Shown: positions 52,691-63,084 of the stretch, one piece after another
Position numbering within the stretch: position 1 is the first letter of the stretch
Layout: the number at the start of each line of letters is the position of its first letter
Source of the DNA: Phanerochaete sordida
Lineage: Eukaryota; Basidiomycota; Agaricomycetes; Polyporales; Phanerochaetaceae
NCBI GenBank assembly: GCA_019973155.2
Contig: BPQB01000045.1
Span: 186,001 to 250,000 of the forward strand
Length of the DNA: 64,000 nt
Direction: 5' to 3'
Translations under genes and position numbers: made by a program
Notes under the pieces: model-generated
Databases searched by the model: none
What the model saw: the letters and a program-made list of their open reading frames with translations, nothing else
Told to the model about the DNA's origin: nothing

Positions 52691-52766
52691 CGCCCTAAAT
52701 TCGAGGCATCACACCGAAAAAATCAAATCGCGCCTGCCGTCATCACCGTGCTTGAATTTAGGGCAC
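52691..52766. repeat. Inverted repeat, 15-base arms
   Basis: CGCCCTAAATTCGAG at 52691-52705 faces CTTGAATTTAGGGCA at 52751-52765. Thirteen of fifteen positions are complementary, with a 45-base loop. It could be the core of a miniature element, but no target-site duplication was identified. Confidence 0.5.
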
Positions 52767-53341
52767 GTTACGGCAGCGGCGGAGCGTCATGGCCTCTGAT
52801 GGCCCCCCGAAAATCTGCGAGGCACGCTGCGCCGCCGCAGCTCTTCTCGCGCAGAGCTCTCCGCCGCGCAACGGTGCGTCCTCCACTCAGGCTCCATCTT
52901 CGCTCTCCTTGCACAGGCTAACACAACGTCGCAGCCGTCTCCGGGCTGTCCGCCGCGGGCGCGGAGCACAGCGTGCTGGAGCGTGCGACGCGCCATTGCC
53001 GCAATCCCAGAACGGCCTCTTCCTATCGGTCGCCATGGCTCAGTGATCCGTCGTGCGCAGCGGCGCACATTGATTTACGTACGTCCCTGTTTGGCCGCCA
53101 AGTGCGCTGTCCCCTTTTCCGCACCGTTCGCACGGCGCGGCAGAGTGGGGCCTCGCGCGTTTCACCGCTTTCGATTATATGGCGGCACTTTGGGAGGGGA
53201 GGAGGGGCAGGGCCTCGCCGTCTCTTCTCTTTACCACCTCCACCTGAGTCGAATCCCGGACACTACATCCTATTTTGCGCGCACAGCCAAGCGGATACCT
53301 GCGGAGGATCTTCACGGCTGTGTGCTGCCTAAGAGGAGCAG

Positions 53342-54199
53342 ATGCAAAGGTTCAGCGCAGAGAGCGGACACATGCCAGTGGAAGTACGGGAGGGTAGCGA
53401 CGGTCCTCAGGCCGGTATAGAGCAGCCGGTGAGCAGATTACCGTCTAAATAACTAGCAGAACTGACCAGGATCGCCCGCCCTCTCGTCTAGAGCAAACGG
53501 CACCGTGCTCGACGACAGAGGGATAACGCTGACTCGGGCTGGGAAGAGTACCTGGAACGGAACACACAGTTCGATGCGCAATACACCGTGATTTTGGTGA
53601 GAACCATCTCAGAACTGCCATTTATGAGCTGAATGACAGCCTCCAGCACGGATCCGAGCGCTGTAAGCGATGTGTAGACCGGGACTGGTCGTGCAGAATC
53701 AAGCCCTCCCCACGCGAGAAGGGCCGATTTGTATGCCTCGCCTGCAGACTTGGGAAATCCAAATGCCACCTTCCAGATCATGCTCCACTTCCAAGCAGGG
53801 CTGCCATTCCACGCCGCCGCGCGACTCGCATGGGCAATACTACCAGTATAGAGTCTAAGGATGCCGGAAGCGATAGCGAAGCGGATGAGATGGAAGTCGA
53901 GATGGAGCTGGCCATTGTGCGTGGCCAATTTTACTTGCTTCCGCATCTTGCTCAGCTGCAGCATCATTTTCCAGGTGGACTCGGCTTCAAGCACTTCTAC
54001 TTCTTCAGAAGCAAACACAGCAGAGGAAGATCCCGTAGATCAGCCAGCCAATTTACAGCCAGGATGCTCAAGAACTCGTCGTACTACCATGTCCTTAAAA
54101 CTTAATGCCTCTGCGGCCAATGCAAGCACGAGTCCAGTGAATGAAACTGCGGATCATCCTCACGATGAGCACCACACTGTGCGTGCAGGCCTTGCATAG
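53342..54199 (+). CDS. Zinc-cluster-like protein, family copy B
   Basis: The cleanest model of the family. Exon 1 starts MQRFSAESGHMPVEVREG (ATG 53342) and ends EQP before GTGAGCAG. Exon 2 begins after GTCTAG with SKRHRARRQRDNADSGWEE and ends FDAQYTVIL before GTGAGAAC. Exon 3 has HGSERCKRCVDRDWSCRIKP and GRFVCLACRLGKSKCH, a C-x2-C-x6-C-x13-C-x2-C-x6-C cluster, then GSDSEADEMEVEMELAI before GTGCGTGG. Exon 4 begins VDSASSTSTSSEANTAEED and ends at TAG 54197-54199. The four donors match those of copy A in position. The basic segment before the cluster and the acidic motif after it fit a nuclear protein, but no function is established. All frames join exactly only with these introns. Confidence 0.7.
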
Positions 54200-55959
54200 C
54201 ATCGCTTCAGACACTGATACACATTAAAGGCCGCTCAAATCTCGCTTGGGGCAGGCAAAAGCGTCGGCCACTCACATGCACAAGTTCCCGGAAACTCTGC
54301 TGGTCCACCTCATCCTCCTATACTGTCAGCTCCGATCTCTACTGGACGACGCCTCGATAGCGTCCGTCAAGGCAACACTCATAACGGTGTGTTATTCCGA
54401 TCGCTCTCACCTACATCAAGGAGCTCACAGACACAGTCGTCACAATCCAGGTTCTCCAGCAATGCGATCAGGATCTGCGGGCCTCAGCGCAGAACGTTAC
54501 CACCAGCATTAAACAGTTTCATGAAGTTTTAGCGCGATCTTCATATGCCCTGTCATCCATTTACAATACTAATCATGCCTAACTCCTTCACCAACATTGG
54601 TGGCATCACTAGCCGTCATACTAGAGTTCGAGATTACCAGGCTTAGCAGATCTCTCGAGGATTGCCCCGCTTATTCAATCGAGCGTACGACGATGTCTAG
54701 GCTCTCACCAGGAACGCTGAAGCGGCGGCACAATCGTGTATGGGATCGCTTACAGCCAGCAGGTAAGATCTTTGGTTCCGCATTGAGCCTCGTCGTCACT
54801 GCACTTATGATGCAAGACGCAGTGTGCAACGTCGCACGCGCCAGACCTCGCATGTTCGTCGGCGACTCCAGATCGGTGAACGCGGCTCCGGCGCACTCGA
54901 TGACGTTCCTTGCATGCCTCTGAGTGGCGAACATCGTTCGACTGGGAACGACCGTCTGTAGAGGAAGGAGATCGTCATTGACTGATTACGCTGCCCTACG
55001 AAGAACTTGTTCCTGCCCTGCGAGAAGCATTCTCAGCGTAATCCAGCCGCGTCGTGAGCGACGTCGCCTCCCGGGATGTCTAACGAGTACCCGACGTAAA
55101 CTAGCCACGCGTCGAATGTTGACGTAGTGCCGCACGCGTCGCGGTTGTCCTCCCGATCGACGCGTCAAGCATAGAAAATTACAGTGGCACTGGCATCAAA
55201 TGCGAGTATCAGCATATACAGTAGCATGCACCGGACCTGAATAACTACGCAATTGAGTCTCTGCTCGGCTTTCGGCTGCGGAATTCCAGCAGGTCCCTCG
55301 CGAGGTGGGGCCAGGAGCTGCTCGTCGTTCGGGTGACTCATTTTACAGCTAGTGGTAGTTTCCAGGACATGCTGCTATGTAGAAAAGCCATACCAGCGAG
55401 CTGCGTGCTCGCGAAGGCTCCATACCGTGAATCCGACCACGGTTGAATATCGTGAGCGTCCGGGAGCAGAGACGATAAACGACGGAACGACGCACCTGTC
55501 CTCTAGGCGGTACTTGGACCCGCTAGGTCCGCATCCATGCCCGACTAACATGCCATGCGCTGATTGAAATCGGAATCATATCATGGCTAGTTAACACATA
55601 GTTTAGTGGCCGCACGCCGCGACCACTGGGTTGGACGTGTGTTGGACACCGTGCCAAGTGTACCCAGCGAAAGAAGGGAGCAAGCGCACAACAGAGAAGA
55701 GTAGGCCACGTTTATCACAGCAGCATAGAACTACTGCGTCCCGCCGAGCCTCGTGACGGCGAACAAAGAAGACATAGACGGACGCAAGGCTCAAGAGGCG
55801 CTTCGGCTCGGCGGTGAGAGGGGGACGATAGACGCCCAGTTCGGCTCGGCGGGGTGAGAGGCGGACGATAGACGCACAGGGCGGGGATACTAATTACGGA
55901 ATGATGCGCCCTACCAAATTCGCCATCCCGTCGTCCTCCCCTGTTTTGCGTTTCAGCAG

Positions 55960-56610
55960 TGTCTGTCCTCAAAGTGTAGATCAAGGCCTGGCGTACCGAC
56001 TCCAAGATATCCTGGAGGTTTTGCTTTGCATATTCCACTTTTTCTCTCCCACTTCCGTCACTTTTTCCGTGTGCAGTCCCCGCTCGTCGATGCTTCGGAC
56101 AGGCGAGTTCTCAAGGCACCACAATCAGCCCCGTAAGCACCCACTACCAAAGCCGTGACCAGAGAACACGGAGGTAAGGCTCCTGAGCGAGATACTGCAG
56201 CCAGGTTAGAAGTCCTCCGAACGCCTCGCTTGAATGATAACCTTGAATCTGCAGGAGCGTGTCCGAGAACAGGGACGTATGGTTTGCTTGGTAGTCATGA
56301 ATTTGCTCCAGGACAGCCAAGAACATCTTCAGCTCCTACCCGGCATGCATGAAGTGGCGACTGAACTGATACACTGCTTACACCTTCGTCGACACCGCTA
56401 CGAGCGGCCTAGCAGTCGTTAGACCCAGGTACCTGAGTACGTGGACTCGAACGTGCTCCTTGCCAAGTGCCCAGGTGTCCTCGTCAGGACGGCCAAGTCT
56501 TTCATAACGCTCGGGCTCCTCGCATCGCGGTGGTGAGCCACAGCCTTCAGCGCCATCCGTCTCTGGTCGGTGCTCACGTTTGAAATACTCACGACAGCTC
56601 ATATGCACCC
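55960..56610 (-). CDS. Possible unrecognised helical protein, partial model
   Basis: Two minus-strand frames look protein-like although no family was recognised. They are FLAVLEQIHDYQANHTSLF with GGLLTWLQYLAQEPYLRVLW (56326-56150) and VEYAKQNLQDILESV (about 56040-55985), which may be joined by an intron. A third piece near 56.6 kb (CREYFKREHRPETDG) may be upstream. Exon borders and start are not determined. Confidence 0.25.
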
Positions 56611-57124
56611 AGCGGCGCTGTCGACCGCAGCATCGACAAGGAAGGTGTCGTCGGGATGTGGGTCGATGCTTCGTCTCTCTCGGAAGTGAGGCAGGTCCGC
56701 AAAGTCTCCACGCCGACTTCCATGGCTCGAACGGCCCACCACGTGAGCGTTTGAACAGAAGAACACATGGCCGATGCAGGGTCGGCGCGCTTCAGCTCTT
56801 CCCCGCCTTTCCGCGTCCCACGAACACAGTCTCAGCCCACAGCCCTCTGTCCTGCCTCCGTCTCGCAGCTGGCCGCCCAACACAACTCTAACTCTGTAAC
56901 TCGAACGTGGACGACGGAGACCAGGAATGGGCTAGGCAAATTGCAAGCTTTCCACGCTCGTCGCGCTTGAAGCAGATGGGATCTGCCCACAGAGGCCGTC
57001 GGCGTTGATGGGCACCGACCTAGGAACCTGCGCTCCGGACAAGCTGCACTAAAACCGGGATCTCCATCGCGTTCGCCGAATGGAAGGCCCGCCAGTACAG
57101 ATGGCCAGAAGACTCCACTCCTGG

Positions 57125-57132
57125 TTTATAAG
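57125..57132 (+). promoter_or_regulatory. TATA-like box of the DUF2235 gene
   Basis: TTTATAAG lies about 83 bases upstream of the ATG at 57215. Confidence 0.45.
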
Positions 57133-57214
57133 ACTCGCCGCCGCCCCCGTCCGCCCCGGGCTCTTCACACATCGCGCTCACCCCTCGGCTCCCCTTCGTC
57201 CCCATCTTCGAGCC

Positions 57215-59364
57215 ATGTCGACGCCCCCGCCCGTAGTGACGACGCTGCCGAGTATCATCCCACCTGTGGATCCCCTCAAGCCTCGGGCCCGCACGCTGGT
57301 GCTCTGCTTCGACGGCACAGGCGATCAGTTTGACGCAGACGTGAGTTCATTGATTAGTGTCAATCGCTGTCGTATGCTGACTCTGCGTAGAACTCGAACG
57401 TCATCCAGTTCTTCACGCTCCTTCAGAAGGATGATCGCACCCAACAGATGGTCTACTATCAGGTGCGTTTGCATGTTCGCGCTCTGGATCCCTCGAAGCT
57501 GAAGACCTGCTCACAGGCTGGAATCGGAACATATACGATCCCCCAAATTGCGACACCACTCTGGGCGAAAGTGAACCAAACATTGGACGCAGCGATTGCC
57601 CTAAGCATGCACGCCCATGTAATGCGTACGTGCCCCAGATCGCTACCACCTTTGTGACTTCGCTGACTCCCGATGTCGTTCAGAGGGGTACGAGTTCCTC
57701 ATGCAGAACTGTGAGCTTCGCCGCATCCTTCATCCAAATCTTGATCCTGATACGAAGTCCAGACCAGGCCGGAGACAAGATCTGTATCTTTGGCTTCTCG
57801 CGTGGAGCGTACACCGCGCGCTCCCTCGCAGGCATGGTTCACAAGGTCGGCCTCCTCCCAGCGTGCAACATGCAACAGGTCCCGTTCGCCTACAGAATGT
57901 TCACGCGCACGGACGAAACTGGCTGGAAGCAAAGCGTCGCGTTCAAGAAGGCCTTCTCGATGGACGTCGATATCGAATTCGTCGGTGTCTGGTAAGCTTT
58001 CACGCCGACTTTCCTCATTCAACCGACTGAATCGTCGTCTGCTGGTCAGGGATACCGTCAACTCAGTTGGCCTGATTCCTCGTCGCCTGCCGTTCGTATC
58101 GTCCAACACCGCCATTCACTACTTCCGCCACGCTGTGTCGCTTGACGAGCGCCGCGCAAAATTCAAGGCAAACCTGTACAATCGCCCGACCGACAAAGAG
58201 AACAAGCTGGGTGTCCAGCCTGGTGAGATGCCCACTCCGCAGCCTCGGACTGCCTTAGCCGCCAAGGAAGCGACCCTCGCCGCCAAGATGCACACCATGT
58301 ACGATTCTTGGTCCATGAAGCGCAAGCGTGCGGTGGCTCAGGACGACGACGACTACGGCGATGATGACGACGACGTCGACGACATGAAGAACGACAACTC
58401 GTATTACACCGCCAACGGTGTGACCAAAAAGGAAACCGACGTCCTTGAGGTGTGGTTCTCCGGATGCCACTGCGGTCCGTCGTATCTGTCTATCTGCGCA
58501 GTCACCATGCTTACTCTGCGCTTAGATGTCGGCGGTGGCTCTGTCCCCAACGACAGCCGGCACAATCTGGCGCGCATTCCGCTGCGCTGGATGATCCGGC
58601 AGTGTTTCCTCGCAAACACCGGCATCCGCTTCCACACCGAGCTGCTGAAGAACGTGGGCCTCGATCCCGCGGCGCTCTATCCTGCCGTGAAGGAGCGACC
58701 GGAATCGGAGGTGCTCCACTGGTCAGACATCGTCAGCGATGCGGAATACGACGCCGCCATGAAGGCGTATGCGACGGAGCTGCCCGAGATCAAGCCGCAG
58801 TCGCCCCCGATGCACGAGCGCACCGACTCGGGCAAGACGCTCGTCGACATCTCGCTCGACGGCCCGACGCCGGTGACGACGCCCGGGCTCAGCACGTCGA
58901 AGCCACTCATCGAGCCCGTCGCTCCCACACCCCCCACACTGCCCGCGCCGCCCCGCGTGACGACGCTCGCGCGGCTGCGCACGGGCGAGCGGGGCGTGCT
59001 CACGGAGGCCGAGGAGGACCTCGCGGACGCCGTCTGCCCGCTCTACGACCAGCTCGCGCTCAAGTGGGGCTGGTGGGCTCTCGAGGTGCTGCCGCTCACG
59101 CAGCGGTACCAGAAGGCGAACAAGGAGTGGGTGAGCGAGCCCGTCGTGAACTGGGGCCGCGGCCGGCACGTGCCTGACCGCACGAGCGAGGGCGTGCACG
59201 TGAAGGTGCACCGGAGCGTGCAGGTGCGCATGGCCGCGCGCCGCGAGGTCAACTGGGACCAGGGCACGCCTGCGGTCGAGTGCGAGTATGTGCCCAAGGC
59301 GCACTACATGAAGACCACGCTTGACGATAAGAAAGCGGCGGAGGAGGTGGAGTGGGTTCTCTGA
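57215..59364 (+). CDS. DUF2235 alpha/beta-hydrolase-like protein
   Basis: Member of the DUF2235 family (T6SS phospholipase effector Tle1-like hydrolases); the fungal role is unknown. It starts [17 protein letters not shown], then [16 protein letters not shown]. Short exons give [32 protein letters not shown], then [20 protein letters not shown] and [30 protein letters not shown] is the nucleophile elbow, with Ser as the presumed nucleophile. [19 protein letters not shown] supplies the conserved Asp region, and [14 protein letters not shown] the conserved Asp/His block, split by an intron. Between them lies an acidic low-complexity insert ([14 protein letters not shown]). The C-terminal half has a Pro/Thr-rich linker and [18 protein letters not shown]. 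The stop is at 59362-59364. About seven introns, all GT-AG. The catalytic residues appear intact. Confidence 0.88.
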
Positions 59365-60336
59365 GGCGCGACTTCGTCGCGATAACTTATGTTCCGTATA
59401 TGTGTATGTGCTGTGGTCTCTGTATCTGTCCATGTTCTGTTCGCTTTGTATCCCATGCTCGTCGTGTCGTCATATGTTCCTGTACTACGTACAATTGTTT
59501 CAGATATGCAACATCATCGTTCTCACATTCTGCCTTCCGTGGAATCACGCTCAAGCTTGGCGACCAGGCAGGTGAGCCCAGCACTATTGAATTCCTCGAC
59601 TGTTGTGCATGTCACAATCTGACAGATGTATTTATCATAGCAGTGTCTTGCCTTTCGTCCGCGGTCTTCCTGCGATGCCTATGGCCACAAATGGGCTATC
59701 GGGCCTTCCAGTAGAGAACCACGTCGTGACGACACTACGATTCGATCCTGCCGCATGGCCAGTGTACAAGCGTCATCTTCCCATGAAAGATGAACGCAAG
59801 AAGACTTAGTCTACTATTTCGCCGACGACCACGAGCAGCAATATCGGGCCCGTAGGACATTCACGATGTGCGTCGCATGCTGGATATATTTCTGTCATAT
59901 TTAAGAGCAAAATACTCAGGCTGGCGAGGACACCTACGATTTCTGCGAACGATGTCATTTAACCATGTGCCACGTATGGCTTTGACAACGTTCAGATGTC
60001 CGCTATCGTTTCATGACATCTGAAGACTGTCGGCCCTTGGGATGCTCCACTCGACCATACGCCTGACCGCCGTCTATCTCTATATCTCGCTCGGCTGCCG
60101 CACACAACGCCGTAACGCTGCCACCGCCACCTTCTCAAGAAGCATCGCGCAGTGGAGCGTCGCGACGTGCACTCCACAACACGATGTTCGGATGCAATCC
60201 GCGGGCTGGTTGTACTCGTGCGCCTCTCGCGGCGAGCGCGCCCGCGTCCTCGGCGTATAAAAGTCGGCCTCTCTGGACTTCCTGCTCTTCAGCTCCCCAG
60301 CAAACTGCTCTCGAGTCCCAAGCAAGCAAAGCAAAC
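59365..60336. other. Intergenic region and hydrophobin promoter
   Basis: The left part is the AT-richer 3' flank of the DUF2235 gene. The right part holds a TATA box 80 bases before the hydrophobin ATG. No other gene was seen. Confidence 0.5.
60256..60263 (+). promoter_or_regulatory. TATA box of the hydrophobin gene
   Basis: Consensus TATAAAAG is followed about 80 bases later by the ATG. The leader in between is C/A-rich, as is usual for highly expressed hydrophobin genes. Confidence 0.7.
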
Positions 60337-60779
60337 ATGTTCAACCGCCTCGCTCTCTTCTCCGCGCTCTCCGTCGCCCTTCTTGCGGTCGCCACACCCG
60401 CCAACGTCGCCCGTGGCGGCGGGTCCAGCGGGTCTGCCACCACCGCCTGCTGCGACAGCACCGAGCCCGTACGTCTTTCTTCTTCGTCCGCCGTGACAGT
60501 ACTCTGATCACCGTCTGCCTGCGACAGGCCGACTCCGCGGCCGGCGCTGCCCTCCTCAAGACCATCGGCGTCGACCTCTCCGACCTGAACGTCCTCCTCG
60601 GGCTCACCTGCAGCCCGATCAGCGTCATCGGGGTCGGCTCCGGCTCCGCGTGCAGCGGCACTACCGTGTCCTGCTCCAACGGTGTTGTCGTAAGTCAGTT
60701 TGCCATCATGCTGTCGCCCCATGCTAACATTCAGCTGCAGCACGGTATCGGCATTGGCTGCGTCCCTGTCACCCTCTGA
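60337..60779 (+). CDS. Hydrophobin with six cysteines (class I-like)
   Basis: Small secreted amphipathic protein that coats hyphae and fruit-body surfaces. The exons are 60337-60468, 60528-60689 and 60741-60779. The signal peptide is FNRLALFSALSVALLAVATP, followed by a Gly/Ser-rich linker. The core has TTACCDSTEP (cysteines 2 and 3), LLKTIGVDLSDLNVLLGLTC (4), SPISVIGVGSGSACSG (5), VSCSNG (7), and IGIGCVPVTL (8) at the end. The GLTCSPISVIGVG block and GCVPV end are typical of Agaricomycete class I hydrophobins. Eight cysteines are expected; the first one and the first of the second Cys-Cys pair are absent. In known hydrophobin structures these two (1 and 6) form one disulfide, so the loss looks matched. 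Intron positions are those usual for the family. A dead relative lies at 41.7 kb. Confidence 0.92.
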
Positions 60780-61700
60780 GGTGATTTGTCTCGGCGCGTA
60801 GTCAAGTGGGCGGATGTGTAGGAATAGCCACAAGAACGATTGAGAATATGACTGTTGTAGGGGATGATCATGGTTGCGCGAGTGATGCGAGCGCGAGACC
60901 TATGAAGCGGCTACTTCGTGAGTAAAACAGACATTTACCCTACATCCAGCCGTATCCTCCACCCGATCTTTGCGAGCTTCTATCGGAAACTGGCAAGGCA
61001 CGGTCGTTTAGAGATGTGCGAGTCGCAGGCGAGCTTGACGATCGTACGCACGAAAGAGTCACCGTGGCGTCTCGAACATCACGATGCCGGCTCATCATCT
61101 TGTGTTCGGTCGTCAAACGGCCCAGGTGCCTTCGAGGCGACCGAGTACTTGGACGCCTTGAAGCCATCTAGCTGCTGAGTTTTACGCAGTCGCGCCTGCG
61201 CCATAGTTCGAAGCATATGTGGCGAAATATCCGGATTGGCGACCTGACGATATATGGCAGGCAGCAGTTTCTGCCTGGGAACGCTGAGGTTAAGCTTCAG
61301 CATCGATGTTGAGTGCCGCAGAGTCAGTCACACAACGCGACGGCACTCCGCTCGCATACTCAGCATGCTAGCGCGAAGGGGCGACATCTCCGACTGTGAG
61401 AGAGAGTAAATGAGCCCCGAGCTAAATCAAAGTGAATCGAAAGCAAGATTCGCTCGTAAGCGACAGTGGGGCGGAGAAGGCTGGATACACCTGGGGACAT
61501 CCGCGGGTGCGCAGAATTTCAGTGGCATGCTGTACGCGCCATGCCCACATATCTGGGCTCTGACTGCTGCCCCAAGCAGTCCGGAAAATCACCAGGGGAG
61601 ATCGAGCCGAGCGGGCGATGTCGAGCGTTTCATGCGCACATTGAGAGGCCCCGGACTCGGAAGGCCCTACTGTCCCAGTAAGAGGCAAATGGAAGTTATC
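60780..61700. other. Intergenic region
   Basis: 3' flank of the hydrophobin gene and further DNA without a recognisable gene on either strand. Confidence 0.45.
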
Positions 61701-62435
61701 ACGACGAAGCTGCTAGTCGAGCACCATCAACAATCGGTATGTCCTCACGGCACCCGCTCACCTTACCCAAGGAGTGTATGACGGAGGCCAATGAGGCCCA
61801 TCTTGTAGCGCGAAACCGTACTGAAGTTCGGGCCAATCTAGTCGCCGTGAGGACGGGTCACCTCCTCTAACTCCTTCTCTACGGCGAGTTCGTCCATCTC
61901 GCTATCGCTACCAGAGTCAAGATCTCTACCGCCATGCTTGAGGTTCTTTGCTGATGCCGAGGGGCTATACAACGTCGTTTCAGCCCTGGCCGTGCGCTAT
62001 GAATGTCTCGTACCGTGGTCCAGATGCAATCGTGATGGAACACCCCCTTTTTTCGAGCTTACACGCAAGGCAGCGAAGCCGTCTCTTGTTGCCCGATTCG
62101 GTGCGGACAAGCTTGCATGGCCATCGTCGCTCTATGCATCGCTCGCACTTGCTATGTTCGGGCTAGCGTAGCTGCATCAGGGGCACATTCTGATGAGAAA
62201 GTCTAGACCTGCTCTTACCGCTGGATCGAGGTTGTAGTTGTGGCCAATCTTCTCATATAGCTCCTGATACTGAGGGCGTTCCCAGGGAGGATTCTCAAGC
62301 AGCTGTCGTCCTCCCTTGCGCCCTCGTCGAGCTTTCGGCTTTACTTTCTTTCGACACCGCGCACAGTCAGTAGTGCAGAGAGTCTGTCATTGCGCTCGTG
62401 CGGCCTACCTGAGCCTGTTCTTGGCCGGGCGACAT
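61701..62435 (-). CDS. Zinc-cluster-like protein, family copy C
   Basis: Third, more diverged member. The minus strand gives MSPGQEQAQ (ATG 62433-62435), then an uncertain intron and a basic stretch (KPKARRGRKGGRQLLENPPW). Then comes YQELYEKIGHNYNLDPA before the donor GTAAGAG. After the acceptor CGCTAG it reads PEHSKCERCIERRWPCKLVR and RLRCLACKLEKRGC, again two C-x2-C-x6-C halves, with 13 residues between them. A further intron or frame change leads to GGRDLDSGSDSEMDELAVEK and ELEE, the family motif. The last exon was not resolved, so the left border is approximate. The order basic region, WxxxxEK-like helix, cysteine cluster and acidic motif is the same as in copies A and B. Confidence 0.55.
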
Positions 62436-63084
62436 TGTGGCGTTTGCGACGTTCTGCAGGCGCTAAACCATCGTCGGCGGGTTATTTTCGATCTCCGCAT
62501 TCACTCCGGTGAGAGCTCCGGTAAGGTCAACTTCAGCGGGTATTGAAATGATGTCTTATCCTATGTAGCACTAGTTTGAAATACCGCAAAGGACCACAGG
62601 TTCTTCCGAGCGACGACGATCACAGCGGTGCTTTCGAGCCCGCTGCAGGCTCGTCTGCACGCCGAACGTGTAGACGAGGCGAAGACGGCGTTTTGGACCA
62701 GTAGCACAGGCTGCGTGCTTAGGAGCGGAGACTTGACCATCCTCACCACGCCCGCTGAGGCCTGAGGGCGAATGTGGAAGCACTCGGATGGGCTGCGGCG
62801 CCTTGCTCGTAACTGTTGGATATATATCGCTCGTCATAGAACGGCCGCAAACAGAGCCTGAACGTCGAGTAATATGAGCATCAATATTGTCACGGCTGGC
62901 TACAGCAGACGTGGGGTACTAGGAAGAACACGGCACACCCGCTGAGCCGGACGCAGTCTCGGAAACGTTCTCCATAGACCACCGACAGATCCAGAACATC
63001 CCTGCCTCTAGTATGGTCCAAGAGACTATTGCCGTGGATATAACATTGATAGTTCACGGTCGCACAAAAGTCTTACAAAGCTAT
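62436..63084. other. Intergenic region
   Basis: Upstream of zinc-cluster copy C and 3' of the last gene. No gene was recognised. Confidence 0.45.

Larger units (their letters stand above)
51831..53341. other. Intergenic region with inverted repeats and duplicated promoter DNA
   Basis: No gene was recognised. It contains two small inverted repeats (listed separately) and, from about 52950, DNA related to the upstream region of zinc-cluster copy A in opposite orientation. Confidence 0.5.
54200..57214. other. Region without a confident gene
   Basis: The stretch 54.2-55.9 kb shows no convincing exon chain. The stretch 55.95-56.9 kb may hold an unrecognised minus-strand gene (separate entry). 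A TTTATAAG motif at 57125-57132 lies about 85 bases before the next gene. Confidence 0.45.

Noticed and set aside
58452..59177. Plus-strand frame of 241 codons inside the DUF2235 gene
   Set aside because: Shadow frame: the DUF2235 motifs ([24 protein letters not shown]) lie in the other frame.
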